Made by a program: the position numbers and the translations under genes. 64,000 nt of DNA from Liquidambar formosana (Eukaryota; Streptophyta; Magnoliopsida; Saxifragales; Altingiaceae), in NCBI GenBank assembly GCA_039720395.1, contig CM077829.1, forward strand, positions 22,294,685 to 22,358,684, given 5' to 3'. The notes beneath the pieces were generated by a model. It was given only the letters and a program-made list of their open reading frames with translations. It ran no database searches and had not been told where the DNA came from. Positions 10,799 to 23,552 of the stretch are shown one piece after another. Within the stretch, counting starts at the first letter, position 1. Each line of letters opens with the position of its first letter.

Positions 10799-12333
10799 TT
10801 GAAAGAAAGATATGATGTCGGAGATCCTGAAGTGGATTTATTGGGAGAACCGTCTGGGAAGTTTGACTTCTATGTTCTCTACACTACACCACCTCCGATA
10901 ACAATTCCTATTCGTGCAACCGGATGGGGAAATCCATGGGAAGATCAGCAACCAACGAACAAATCCCCAATCCACCTAACCAGATGGGGAAAATTGGTGA
11001 AACAAGAACGGTCGATAGAAAAGTCTCTAGTACAAGAGGTAGATATGCTTGAATGGGGAGACATCATGGGTGAAACTTGTAGAGATGAAGCAAATGATCT
11101 ATGGGCAGACTCTGAGGAAGTTGATCACTTGACTAGGGGCGATCGTCACTTCAAACCATCCTACCTTGAGAATGAAAATCCGGTGGAAGCACTAGAGAAG
11201 GGGCAAAGACCTGAAATCTACGATGAAGAGGATGAAGTCCTAAAGCAATTGAAAAAGACTCAAGCCAACATTACCATATGGGGATTGCTTATGACTTCTC
11301 TCAAACACCGTCAAACTATGCTTAAGCTCTTGAACCATGTCCAAGTATCCATCGATACTTCACTGGAGGGGTTGGTGAGTCTTATAACCCTTGTCGAGAG
11401 AGTAACTACTATAATCTTCATAGAGGCTGATTTGCCAAAAGGAAGGAGAGATCATGTGCAAGCTTTGAACATAACTATTGATACCCTAGGGAAACGGGTC
11501 CCCACCATCCTTATTGACAATGGGTCCACTTTGAATGTGTATCCATTTTGTACTGCTACATCTCTTGGGTTGGGACCTACATATTTTGTGCCATCTAGGC
11601 AATCGGTGAGAGCATATAACAATATAAGAAGGGAGGTGATCAGGATGGTGACCTTACCGCTAGTCATAGGACCGGCAGAATTTGAAGTTGAATTCCAAGT
11701 TCTTGATGTTCTTGCCTATTTCAATCTCTTGCTAGGTCGACTGTGGATCCATCCAAATGCGGCCATCCCATTGTCTTTGCATCAAAAAGTTAAATTCCCT
11801 TACAAAGGATCTATTGTAACCCTACAAAGAGATTATGAACTCGCTGCTAGTCAAATGTCAAGAATCCCCATTTGTGAGATCAAGAACGATCCTTTAGATA
11901 TGCCGTTGTCAGGATTCGAATATGTGCAAGTTATAGACTCAGTACATGCAGATAAAGAGTTCGTCTCGCATGCCTTTTAGCTAAGTTTTGATCCAGCCTT
12001 GGCAGGTAAAGACTTTAGTGCTAGGTATTTCACAGTGGGGCCGAATCCCCAAAGTTTGACGGATTGGAATAACTTTATGAGTGACAAGTGGGTCTGGCAT
12101 TCAGATGAAGACTTTGCAATAGATAGCAACAGAGAAGAAGAGGATTGGGCAGATAGCATGGATTCAAAGGTTATGGGCCGACTGTTTTCAGAACATGTGC
12201 TAGCCATCAAAGATTGTGAAGAAGTTCTAGTTCTAGCATTCCAGATAGTCAGTGAGCCACTTCAGAATTGGTACATTGAAGGATCCCCTATTCTTATTCC
12301 AAGTAAAGAGGAGTCTAAGCCAGTAGAGGATAT
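10799..12333 (+). pseudogene. pro: Element 1 protease and acidic linker (broken)
   Basis: The frame continues from gag after the TAG at 10796. The aspartic-protease active site is LIDNGS, with the catalytic Asp codon at 11516-11518; DNGS in place of the usual DSGS or DTGS is typical of this lineage as I know it. The frame ends at 11980, then reopens to 12333 with an acidic linker (DSNREEEDWADS). Compared with element 2, the segment from about 11945 to 12115 is unrelated: roughly 440 bases including a G-patch-like motif are replaced by about 170 other bases. Downstream, the region joins pol through an intron. Confidence 0.8.
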
Positions 12334-12481
12334 GTAGGTTTTCTTTTGAGTCTTGAGTCAGCAAACAATCTATCTTTGTTTAAGTATTTCATTTGTTGAG
12401 TCATTTAGAGTTGTCGTAAGTGTTGTTTTGTTATTTCAGAGTCTTCAATTAGTAATCAGTACTTTCTTTATTTTCTCGCAG
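12334..12481 (+). other. Element 1 gag-pro/pol intron
   Basis: Donor GATAT|GTAGGTTTTC at 12334 and acceptor TTTTCTCGCAG after a pyrimidine-rich run, ending at 12481. Removing these 148 bases deletes the stop at 12335-12337 and joins the linker to pol in frame (GAT AT|A GAT TAT). Ogre-type elements are known for an intron at this place. Confidence 0.72.
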
Positions 12482-14704
12482 AGATTATATCTATTGTCTT
12501 AGCGCCCTTTTGTCTGTTAGTGTGTGTGGCATGGAAATAGACCCTACAGACACTGATATCCCTCCTGAGCTCGTTGAGTAAAGGAATAAAGGGATAGCAC
12601 AACCAATTACAGAACTAGAATAAATTAATCTAGGGATGAATAAATTGCCAAAAATAATTAAAATTGGTACAACACTTTCCCCTTGTGAAAAAGAACAATT
12701 GGTTGAGTTATTGAGAGAAAATCTTGAAGCGTTCGCTTGGTCTTATGAAGATATGCCTGGAGTAGACACAGACATAGTGTAGCATCACATTCTGACCAAT
12801 CTTGACATAAAGCCTGTTAAGCAGAAGTTGAGGAGAATGAAGCTTGAGTAGGCGTTGAAGATAAAAGAAGAGGTGATCAAGCAGATAGAAGCTAAGTTCC
12901 TTAAGGTTGTGGAGTACCTTGAATGGCTTGCAAATATAGTACCGGTTGCAAAGAAGGATGGCAGAGTGTGTATGTGTGTAGACTTTCGTGACTTGAATAA
13001 GGCATGCCCTAAGGATGACTTTCCACTACCACACATTGACGTGTTAGTTGACAGTACCGCAAAGCACGCTCTTCTTTCTTTCATGGATGGTTTCTCAGGT
13101 TACAATTAGATCAAGATGGCATTAGAAGATATGGAGAAAACGTCTTTCGTCACTCAGTGGGGGACCTATTGTTATAAAGTAATGCCATTTGGGTTAAAGA
13201 ATGTAGGGGCAACTTATCAGAGAGCTGCTACCACCTTGTTGCATGACTTGATACACAAAGAAGTCAAGGTTTATGTCGACGACATGATTGTCAAGTCAAT
13301 GGATAGGGAAGGACATGTAACTGTGCTCAAAAAGTTCTTCGATCGCATCATAAAGTACAAGCTTCGCCTCAACCCTCATAAATGTGCTTTTGGAGTCACT
13401 GCGGGAAAGCTGCTAGGTTTCATGATAACATAGAGAGGAATTGAAGTAGATCTAAGCAAGATCAAGGCCATTCTAGAGATACTGCCGCCTAAGAATGAGA
13501 AGGAAATCTGAGGTTTCTTGGGAAGATTGCAGTACATAAGCCGGTTCATAGCTCAACTCACTACCATTTGTGAGCCTGTTTTCAAGCTGCTAAAGAAAGG
13601 AGAACCAAAAGAATAGAACAAGGAATGCCAGAATGCTTTTGAAGCCATTAAACGCTACTTAAGCAATCCACCGATATTGGTTCCACCTAGAGAAGGAGAG
13701 CCGCTGTTGCTGTACTTAACCATCACAGAAACTGCTATAGGGGCAATGCTCGCACAATACTTGGAAGAGTACAGAAAAGAGAATGCCATCTACTATCTGC
13801 GTAAGAAAATGATAGTCTATGAAGTGAACTACAACGTTATAGAAAAGACTTGCGTGGCATTGGTGTGGGCCTCTTAAAAACTCCGCTATTACATGTTATC
13901 TTTCCAGGTGTTCCTTGTTAGTCGTATGGATCCACTCAAATATTCGCTTGAAAAGCCAATACTAACCTATCGCACCGCACGATGGTTAATGTTGTTATAC
14001 GAATTCGATATCAAGTATGTGGTATAAAACTCGATAAAAGGGAGAGTCATTTCAAAACACTTAGCAAAGAATCCAGTTTCAGAAGGAGATGGCATTGAAC
14101 AAGTGTTCCCCGATGAGGACATATTGGAGATAGAAAAGAAACCATAGAAAGTCTACTTCAACGGTGCTACGAATAAAAGGGGCTTCGGCATTGGAGTCTT
14201 GTTGATTTCTCCTGATGACGCCCACACTCCTCTGGCAATGAAGTTAGGGTTCGAGGCCACAAACAACATCACCGAATACGAAGCTTGCATTCTAGGATTG
14301 GAAGCAGCCTTAGAGTTGGGAGTTGAAGAATTAGAAGTGTACGAAGACTCAGCCTTGATTATTTGCCAAATCAGAGGAGAATGGAAGACTCGAGACAAGA
14401 AGTTGTTACCCTATCATGCTTATTTAGATGCACTTACCAAAGAATTCAGCAAGATAGAGTTCCACTACTTGCCAAGGGTAAAGAACTGCTTTGCTGACGT
14501 TCTAGCTACGCTTATGTCCATGGTGGAAATTCCAAAAGGTGAAAATGTTCGTCCGCTCGTGATTGAAAGAAGAAAAGAACCAGTGTACTGCTGCAGTATC
14601 CAAGTTAATCAGGTAATAGATGGGCATCCTTGGTTTTATGACATTCAAAGGTTCGTAGAGAAAAGGGAATATCCTGAAGGAGCTTCAAAAGTAGACAGGC
14701 ATAC
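12482..14704 (+). pseudogene. pol: Element 1 pol: RT, RNase H and second RNase H (broken, truncated)
   Basis: This would copy the element RNA into DNA. The RT region (about 12700-13560) includes VCVDFRDLNKACPKDDFPLP-type sequence and YVDD at 13272-13283. The first RNase H covers about 13600-13990. The second, archaeal-like RNase H (about 14146-14530) has FGIGVLLISPDDAHTPLAMK and LEVYEDSALIICQI. There are eleven in-frame stops (12579, 12617, 12780, 12849, 13107, 13431, 13509, 13614, 13875, 14026 and 14146, approximate). By comparison with element 2, ten are single C-to-T or G-to-A changes. The gene stops at 14704, where element 2 inserted before integrase. Confidence 0.87.
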
Positions 14705-15711
14705 TGTAGACACCCCATTTTCATCCCCATGAGTTCATGATAGCATTTGGTTAGGTTTAGAAGCATTTAGGAGTCCCTAAGCCTTAAAGGACACTTTTGC
14801 CCTTTTAAGCCTTAGAAGAATAGGTCATCATTGCATGCTTATTTTTGTCTCTTTGTTGAGTCCCATCACTTGCATTTAGTTTCTATGATCATTTTGGATA
14901 TGTGTGCCAAATTTGGTTCAATTCCAGATAGGTTTGGATAGCTAATTAGAACTTTTGCGACTTGAAGGGCAATTTCGTCTTTTACTTCGTATATTTTCCA
15001 ATTGACTTCCAAATTTGTTCCGAAGTGTTCCATTGACCTTAGAATGATGAAATGAGCCTAATTGAAGTGCCAATTTAATTTATTGATAGGTTTTGGATTG
15101 GTTCACCACATTACCCTATGGTTAATTGACCATTTTTCGGGTAATCGCCTTATGAAAACCCAACCACCTGACCGTGGTCAGGGATTTTTGGTTCAAGAAT
15201 ATTCTAGGCTTATTCTACATTGAATCCTTGAAATTTTGGCTTTTGAATCACTCAAATCGGAGTTAAAATGAAGAATTTAAGTCCGTTTGAAGTTAGGAGT
15301 ACAAACTGGGTGAGGAATCCTCAAAACTGAGGAAACCTGATCTCACTCTCGGGTGACCGGTTCACCCAACCGGTCCAACCGGTTGGGCCAACCGATCCAA
15401 TCGGTTCACCCAACCGGTCACCTAAGAGCTCCGTCCTGATTTGGCTCTCTTTGCATTTTTTACGGAATGGGACTCTACCACTTCGAATTTCAGCCTTCTG
15501 AAGGACTTCTAAGCCTATTGGGAGGTAGTTTTGAGTTGGTTAACATTCATGGGATTTAATTGCAGCCCTAGATTGGTTTTATGGTGAATTAATCTCAACC
15601 ATTGGTTCATATGGTTGGTTGGTTATAAATAGAGGCTCATTCATCAGCATAAGGGACTTTTGACTTTTGGCTTATTTGACACTTCATATTCATAAGAGAG
15701 AGAGGGACCAC
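14705..15711 (+). repeat. Element 2 5' LTR, first segment
   Basis: Bases 1-1007 of an LTR of about 3068 bp, nearly the same as the start of the 3' LTR at 63389. It holds the ACCGGT array (15352-15422) and TATAAATAG (15624-15632). It ends at ACCAC (15707-15711), the TSD of the copia insertion. Confidence 0.9.
15352..15422 (+). promoter_or_regulatory. ACCGGT array in the element 2 LTR promoter region
   Basis: Six ACCGGT-like sites start at 15356, 15369, 15378, 15391, 15400 and 15413, so the spacing alternates 13, 9, 13, 9, 13 (period 22 bp). The ends GGTGACCGGTT and AACCGGTCACC form an 11-bp inverted repeat. The array ends about 200 bp before TATAAATAG. Confidence 0.88.
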
Positions 15712-17369
15712 TGTTGGGAATCGAACAAGAGGGAAAGATACAAGTGCGGAATATAAAAATTTTTCCTACGATTCCACAGCCCATGAATCTAACTATGCAT
15801 AACACAAAATCAAACCCTAACTATAAAGAGGGTTAGAACACTTACAGAATTTTTGTCTTCTCCCTTTTGCTCCAAGCTTTGATTCCGGACAGCGGTGAAT
15901 GAGCAGCCCAAGTATGCTGCCTCCAACGGTATCCACACCTAGCTAGAGCTTCAAGTCCTTTCTTTCTTCTTCCTTGTTGTTGCTAGAGGTGGAGAAGAGA
16001 GAGAGAGAGAAGAGAGCCTCCAAGGGGCTGGACGGCTAGGGTTTATTGTGCAAGCCTATTATGCCATGTCACACATAAGTGTGACTTATATAGGCAGCCC
16101 ACTAAAGGGGGCTGGCCATGGGGAAGAAACCCTAATAGGGTTATGTGTAATTACACTTAATTGCACATTAACCCCTATTATTTGTATCAAATACAAATAG
16201 GCCTATAAAGAACTATTCTTTATTCACTAAAACCCTTTCTCTCATAGACTTTAAAGCCCTTCTTGCATGATCAGTGTGTGACCCATTGGGTTCACATCAT
16301 TAAGTAGTAGGAATAGCACGAGGTGTGCACAATGGAACTCTTTCCATTTAGGGTCTAATTGGAACTCCTTCCAATTCCCTAATTGATTATAAATCACTTA
16401 TATCAATTAGGGCTTCTACTAACCATGAGTAACACCTAGCATATGGCTCATGGTGTGGTCCTTAATGAGGTGAATAGTCATTTACAAAGAACCCTTCTGT
16501 TATAGTTTATAGGTTACAATTGCATCATTCCTTCAACACAATGTCTCCAATTGAACTAATAGGACATGGAAGTCTGTCAAGTCCCTAGTTCAATTACTTT
16601 ATACTCATTCATAGATATCAACTCATAGATGAACTCATGAAACTCTTTTCATATTCATCCTACCATGGCCATGGATTTAATGAGTTATATTATGAATGCT
16701 ATATGAGACATTCTCTCTCTTTTTCCTGAGAGTGATGGATCCCTTGTTGATCACTCACATGCCTTCATACACAGAGCAGTAGGGCCAATGAACACCTTTG
16801 CAGACCCCTGAATAGGATCTGCACTTAGTGTTATCAAACTTCTAAAGCTACATGCATAAGGCAACTATGGTGTCTCAGGTCTAAGGATTACTTGTACCAC
16901 TATAACAATGAGAAACTGATTGACAGGCAGGAAAAAACTCCATTCAGTTTATCTCATATCTTTGGTCACATTCAGTGTACCTATTCTCGCAATAGGCACC
17001 CACTTGTTGGTTGTAGTGTCTCTACACAAATAGCTTGAGACTAACTATCCTCCTATAGAGTCAGCCTAACAAGTGCTAGTCCTATGGTTCATTACTGTCC
17101 ATCATAGTGAACCTTCAACTAGGAATGCTTTAGGAGTTTAGTACAGAGATATATCTATAGTCTCAAAATTACAACTCTTTGTAATTCCATATTCTCAACT
17201 CTAACTCCATGGACATATTATGTAAATATAAATGATGCATATAAACATACTAGAATAAGCCCTTTTATTAAATCAATAATAAATGTGACATACATAAATG
17301 AAATCAAATGATTGTTCCTAATCCCTAAACAATCATCTCTATGATTGGCTCTAGAGCATAATCCTAACA
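15712..17369 (-). repeat. Copia-1 3' LTR
   Basis: 1658 bp, TGTTGGGAAT...CCTAACA as written on the plus strand. It keeps the TATA sequence (plus CTTATATAG, 16085-16093) that the 5' LTR has lost. Confidence 0.92.
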
Positions 17370-19200
17370 ATCTCCCACTTGCACTAAAGCCAATCGACCA
17401 TGTATCGCATACCTATCTTCTCAAGATGTTGGTCTTAGACATAACCAATTATGTTTTAAAGCTTTAGTCAGTAGGTCTACAAAAACTTATGTAGATAATA
17501 TCTTCTGTAATGTATCTATTACCTCTTCCAATGATTCCTCTAATCACTTGGAATTGTCACTCTATGAGTTTGGACTTTTGATGAGACCGTGATTCCTATA
17601 CTTGAGCTATAGACCCATTGTTGTCACAAAACAAGGTGTGGGCAACTCAATGGAAGGAACAACTCTAAGTTCTAAATGAACTTATAGATCCAAACAGTCT
17701 CCTAGACAATGCGACAATTAATTCACCCTTAATAATGGAATCCACTGTATCTTTCATACAGTTCTTCCATTAAGTATTTCACCAACTAAAGTGAATATAA
17801 AATATACCCCATATGGATTATATCCAAATCCATATACCCATCTACTATGAATTTACAATTTCCATAGACAATCCAATATTCCAAATTTGAATTGACTGAT
17901 AACTATTTGTAACAATTACAACATAATAGATATTAGGTTCAATACATAGTGTAGAATAAGGCTTCTTAACACTTTAAGAATCTTACTTGTGTTATCCTAG
18001 GGCACATGCCCTTGAATAATGAATTCTTATCTGAAGTAAATCAGACCTCCCTTAGAATTCTCCATGTTGAACTCCTTCAACATTTCAACTATGTTTGATG
18101 ATTTGGAGATACTTAGCAATCTATATGATCTATCTCTATAGATCTTATTGGATGCTTTTGCCAAATCTTTCATGAATTAGTTTTTCTCCAAAAACTAAAA
18201 CTTTACATTAGATAACATTCATATATCATTCATAATGATTATGATGTCATCCATACTTAGGATAAAGAAAAACGATCGCACTCCCACTAACCTTTTATAC
18301 ACTCATGGTCCATCTATACAATGAGAGAAATCAAACAATTTGATTACTTCAACTTTATAGATGTTCTAATTATGAGAACCTTGTAGTCTATTAATAGACT
18401 TCTATAACTTACACACTGTTATGGTTTTTCACCATTTGATATAACATCTTTATATCCTTTTTGACATATCTCATATTCAAAATGTGTGTTTATAGATAAC
18501 AAGATCCAAATGGATTTCAGCATAACTATTATCAAACAAGTTTCTTTATAGACAACTTTTTGCCTATGTTGAAAACATTCTTAAATAGCCAAGCCTTTTA
18601 GGTCTCTACCTATCCATATTGGATTTAATGACTCTTAGTCATTTCTCGAGTTGATGTGAAACATCGTCTAGTCATAATCAATAGGATTATCTTGGTGATC
18701 TTTATCACCAAAGAACAATTCTTTCACATTCTAATAGAGATACAATATCTCTCTTATGTTAAGAAATATCCAATTTCATCTATGAAAAGATTGTAGTGTA
18801 GTTAAGGGTTTTGTCTTAACAGAGACAAGGGTTGGATCTTTGTTCGTTTGTGGCTTTACAGACAATTCTATAAATTCTATCTACTTTTGCATCTTCTTGA
18901 ATGAACTCTTTCTCAAGAAAATCCAGCAAACATCCTAATGGACAACTTTTGTTCATTAGGGTAATAGAAATACTATCCCAACCACTTTTGGGATATACCA
19001 CAATTCAACACTTACTTGACCGTATTTCCAGATTGTCTACATTATGTTTCCAGACATACGTAGCACAAGCCCAAGCCTTAACTTCTATAAGTTGGGTTTC
19101 TTCCCATATCATATCTGATATAATTGGGACAAAACTGGAGTGAACCCTAAATTATCAATATGTAGCAATTTTAAGGTATATCCTAGATGGATACATTAGT
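17370..19200 (-). pseudogene. Copia-1 pol remnants (integrase C-part, RT, RNase H)
   Basis: Read on the minus strand from about 19200 to 17370, fragments of copia Pol appear in order: an integrase-to-RT linker containing FLEKEFIQE (near 18901), the end of RT with MKDLAKASNKIYRDRSYRLL and EMLKEFNMENSKG (about 18290-18050), and RNase H with CDNNGSIAQ (near 17620). Stop codons and shifts interrupt all of them. Two stops in the RT segment are in the same codons as in Copia-2. It cannot make working enzyme. Confidence 0.75.
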
Positions 19201-22200
19201 AAAACTCATCATGGATCAAACCATATCTTAATAGGGTTCAATTTGTTCTCTTAGATTCACCATTGAGCTATGGTATTCTAAGATGAGTCTACTATAATTG
19301 AATGCATGCTCTACATGACTGTATACATCACAATGTATAGTCAAATTATAAATGTAACTCATTCACTTCACCAAGTAAAAGATGGGTTTGGTCATCTCAT
19401 AACCAAGTCATAATCGTTACATTTAAATGAGAGTCTCTACATCTCTTGTATTCTCGGAATACGTTGCATTCGCTCTAATTAGTCATTTAAATTCGGAAAT
19501 CAAATTTCTAGAATGTCTTAAATGACTTAGTTAAGAAATAAGTTCCCAAAATTAATCTAGCAACTCTTGCTCTATTAAAATTTTTAAAGGTAACTTATTA
19601 TCTACTTAACTTTCTGCTTCGATTTAGATTACACTAGAATCCAAAAACCAAGAAGCAGAACTAACCAACAATTTAGTTTAGAGTATGAACCAAAACTTCA
19701 AAAGTTTGGTTCTTCTAGGAAGACTGATACTTTATCAAGTTCCCTTTACAATACCTTATGTTTACTACAAAATAATCATATTTCTTTGTCTTTGACTTTT
19801 CAAGACTTGATTTCCTTTATGCTTCCATTTTAAATCACGTCTAGCTTCTCAAGCTATTCTATGTGATTAATCATTTTTCAAAAGAATGATTATTAATAAA
19901 CAACTTTTATTACATCCTAGTCTAGAAGAAGTCCTTTATAAGTACTATACTTTATAGTATTATTTTACTCACCATACAACCTTTGTATGTGATGTAGGAC
20001 ATCAAAGGCATTTGCATTGACTAATTTTGCTTCTGAAGCTCATTAGTCATCAATACTATCATATGGCATGGCAACAAGATGCCAATTGTGCATAGTGTCT
20101 TTTTCTTCTTAGGATGTTTTATGGAGGGCCTTTAAGAAAAGGCCTAATAGCATATGAACAATCTTTTGAAATTAAGAACAATTCTCAATTTCCTAAGTCA
20201 ATCAAAGAAATCGGGTTTAGTCAAACTATCAATATCCTATATATTAGGAAATAGGGGTTTTGAGGTGAGTAATTAGGTAATCTACATAAACAGAGAATTA
20301 GATTTCATTTTTATCCATAATGATTGGGTCTTTAATCATATGGTACCTCCCACTATTTTATCAAATTCCATACACCCTTTAATGGAATTCGGGAATCTCA
20401 TTCCTAATGGGGATTGGGGTCCCACTGTGACCTAGAAGCCTCACATGTTAGTTTCTTGGCTTCTAACCCACAATAAGAAGACAACTCTTTGTCTATTGCT
20501 TCATAAGCAAGTTCCAATCGTTTTGCCTCTGGGGAACATACACCTCACATGTTAGTTTCTTGGAATACTTCCCTAGTTAAGTTAAACCCATCATTCACAC
20601 AGGTATGTTTCGCCAAATATATACCTCACATGTTAGTTTCTTGGTATATACCAGTTTAGGCACCCCATGATATCTCATATGTGATAGTTTCAAGTAATGT
20701 CTTTAACATGGGTAGCTCCTACATGTCTGCAGCTAGGTACCCACATTAAGGGACGTTAGATGATCCTATAATGATGGAAGGCAATGAAGAATTCATTCCC
20801 TATGATTTCTTTATTTTCAACTTAATATTAAAAGAGAGGGGTTTTAAGGGGTCTCATCAAATTAACATGCATCCTATGTATCAAAATTTAAACATATAAA
20901 TTATGCTATTTATAATCATACATCTCATGCTATTATAAATCATACATTGCATGTTATTATATATCAACATATATAAAGTACCATATTTTGATATTAGTCC
21001 CTAAGTGAATAGGTAACATATACCAAACTATGGTATTGGAGCTAATACAATTATCTCATAAATTAAAGCTCCCACTATGATGATTATGGACTTTTAGAGG
21101 ATTCAATCGAAGCCAATAGATTGAATCCAAGGTCTAAGGTGGGTGTAGGTGATCGTAAAATAACACATTCGAAACATGCATGCTGTCTTGAAACACTTCT
21201 CTAAGCTTTCAAGTCCTTCAATCTGCTCCCTTGGCTTGATGGTCTCCACCATTGGGTTGTTGGGCTCTATCATGCTCCTTTGGGTCCACCATGCTCCTTA
21301 GTGTGCTCTCGATTACATAACATTTACATAATTTAAAGAAAGGGATACATAAGGGGAATGTGGGGTACATAAGAGAATGATAGAGAGAGAGGGAGAGGGA
21401 AGGTGGCATGCAAGCCCCAAATAAATTACATCACCTTAATAAAATTACAACTCTTGTAAATAATAACATCCCATTCATAAGACGGCCAATCACAATTGGT
21501 TTAAAGGGTATAGTCCATAATCATCATCCAAACACATACATACAATCTCATTGCATAATGTAAAGAAAAACTGTAAGCATTAAAACATATGGGCATTATG
21601 GTAATTCTCTTGAATGATTTACATTAATCTCATTAATGCATCCTAATCTTATTAGGTTTTAACAAAAATATCCAGAATTAAATAAAGTCTTAACATTTAA
21701 GACATTACAGTTTCAATTAATCAAATTAATTGAAACATATAAAGTTTCCTAAAATAACTCTAATATCCAATATTAGGGTTTCCTTAATTAAACAAAACAA
21801 TTTCATTTAATTAAGAATTTCCAGATTTTAATTTAATCCCTAATTGTGTTTTAAACCATTTAAAACATTATAAAATTAATCAATATTAATTAAATAATTA
21901 ACATGGGAATTAAATAAAATCAATTAAATGATGAATTAGTGTATTAGGGTTTCCTAAAACCCTAAACCCTAACCCTAGATATCATTAATGGTATTAATTA
22001 TGCCCTAACAATTAATAACCATGATTGGTCATTTAATGACCAATCATTAACTCTTAATTAAGGTAATTAATATTCCAATTAGGGTTTAATTAATGCCATA
22101 ATGAAATTAGGGTTTCATCATTAACTCAAAATTAGGGTTTCATCCTTAACTCTATGCAGCCGTCACTACCAGGGGGCTGCCTGAGCTTGGCTAGGCTGCC

Positions 22201-23528
22201 ATGGCCACCAACGACTGTGGGAGGCCATGGCCAGTCATGGGAGAACATCCTAGGGGTGTGGGACAAGCCTCTGGACACGTGAGAAGTGGTGGAAGTGGCT
22301 GCCATCATCAAGAACAATCAGGGTTTCCAAAACCCATTGCTGGAGCCATTGTTGCAGACCTTGAAGGTCACAATAGCTTCTAAATCCTTATCAATTCGAC
22401 TCCTCCATTGAAACCAGCATTTGTATCATGTCCCTACATGAAATACTAAGCTAATAGAAGAGGTTTGGATGATCAAATCATCACCAATTGTTCTAAACAA
22501 TTAAAACAACAGTAGGCTGCCCAGAATTTGACAGCATACTGTCCATGGTCAGAAATTGATTTAAAACCCAGCAAGATGAATGAATTAGGCTACCAAACGA
22601 ATTTTCCCAGTATCCTACATGTCTTAGGAAACTAATGCAATTGGTTTCATGCAATTTGGAGTTCCCTAACTCAAGTTCTAATCAAAACTCCATTGATGAC
22701 TTTTCTGCAGAGAAAATCTGCTATGCTGTTCATGAAAAATTTTCAAACTTTTTGAATCTTTTTCCATCAAAACCTTTTTGAAACTTAAAGAAAATCATAT
22801 ACACATGATATATAATGATCCTACAATGATCTTCCATCATAAATACAGCAGATTTAATTAGAATTAATTGCAAGAACCTTAGGGTTCTAAAACCCAGATT
22901 CAGCCTCCATGGTGTTCTTCTCCTTCTTCCTTCTGTTCTAGCATCTTAATCCAATTATGATGCATCTAAATGCTTGGGAACCTTTCCCTACCATGTCTAG
23001 AACATAACCCAAGTGATGGCAACCATTGCCATGCCTTTGATCTCCATCAATAACTCAAAGTTGTGGCTATTGTATCATTCCCGAGCAAAACTGTCTTTCC
23101 AGACAGCCTGTAGTAAAAAATTCATAACTTTCACTACAGAACTCGGATTGATGCACCGTTTGTTGGGTTGGAAAACTTATTCGAAGAGCTTTCTAACCAT
23201 ATATGGCTCGAAAATTTTGGAGAAGAACTCTGAATTCGGCATGCAAAACAAGATGACGGTTTTTCATGGCAACCATGAAAACTGTTCATAACAGTTTTAT
23301 AAAACCTTAGTTTCCTTATTCTTCTTCTCCAAACTCAAACCCTATGCAACCTATTGCATCCATGGCTACACTTAACCATCAATTAGAAGAGGAGTAAAAG
23401 TGAATTGACCTAGGGTTCCAAACCCTAGGTTCAGCCATGGAGGAAAACCAATTATACAGAAAAATTTTCCAGATTTTTGAATCATTCAACTACACCATAA
23501 TTACCAGCCCATATGTATTTTGTATTAT
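19201..23528 (-). other. Copia-1 internal region without a recognisable gene
   Basis: By its place this should hold gag, protease and the start of integrase, but I see no open frame and no motif I would defend. It matches Copia-2 47530-51900 in reverse. A 19-base word (minus AAGAAACTAACATGTGAGG) occurs three times, at about 20439, 20543 and 20634. Long AT-rich stretches with TTAGGGTTT words lie at 21700-22140. Confidence 0.6.
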
Positions 23529-23552
23529 GCATAATCATGGCTTTGATACCAC

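Larger units (their letters stand above)
6787..14704 (+). mobile_element. Element 1: gypsy (Tat/Ogre type), truncated in the window by element 2
   Basis: In order: 3' part of the 5' LTR, PBS, leader, gag, pro, intron, RT, RNH, aRNH. The internal sequence stops at 14704, where the LTR of element 2 begins. The equivalent point in element 2 (40322) continues into integrase, so the missing integrase and 3' LTR should lie beyond element 2, off the right edge. LTR-B and element A interrupt its 5' LTR. All coding regions contain stop codons. Confidence 0.88.

Noticed and set aside
7979..14704. Element 1 as a truncated copy ending in its own 3' LTR at 14705
   Set aside because: The break is within the aRNH-integrase linker without a polypurine tract, and a matching LTR start with a PPT is found at 63389, so the LTR at 14705 is better read as the 5' LTR of element 2.
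16000..16010. GA/CT microsatellites in copia LTRs (also 47215-47235, 54240-54260)
   Set aside because: Ordinary low-complexity part of the LTR, shared by all copies.
21950..21980. Telomere-like CCCTAAA words (also at 49090-49110 and 49260-49290)
   Set aside because: Only two or three imperfect units in AT-rich copia internal sequence that has many TTAGGGTTT words; not a telomeric tract.
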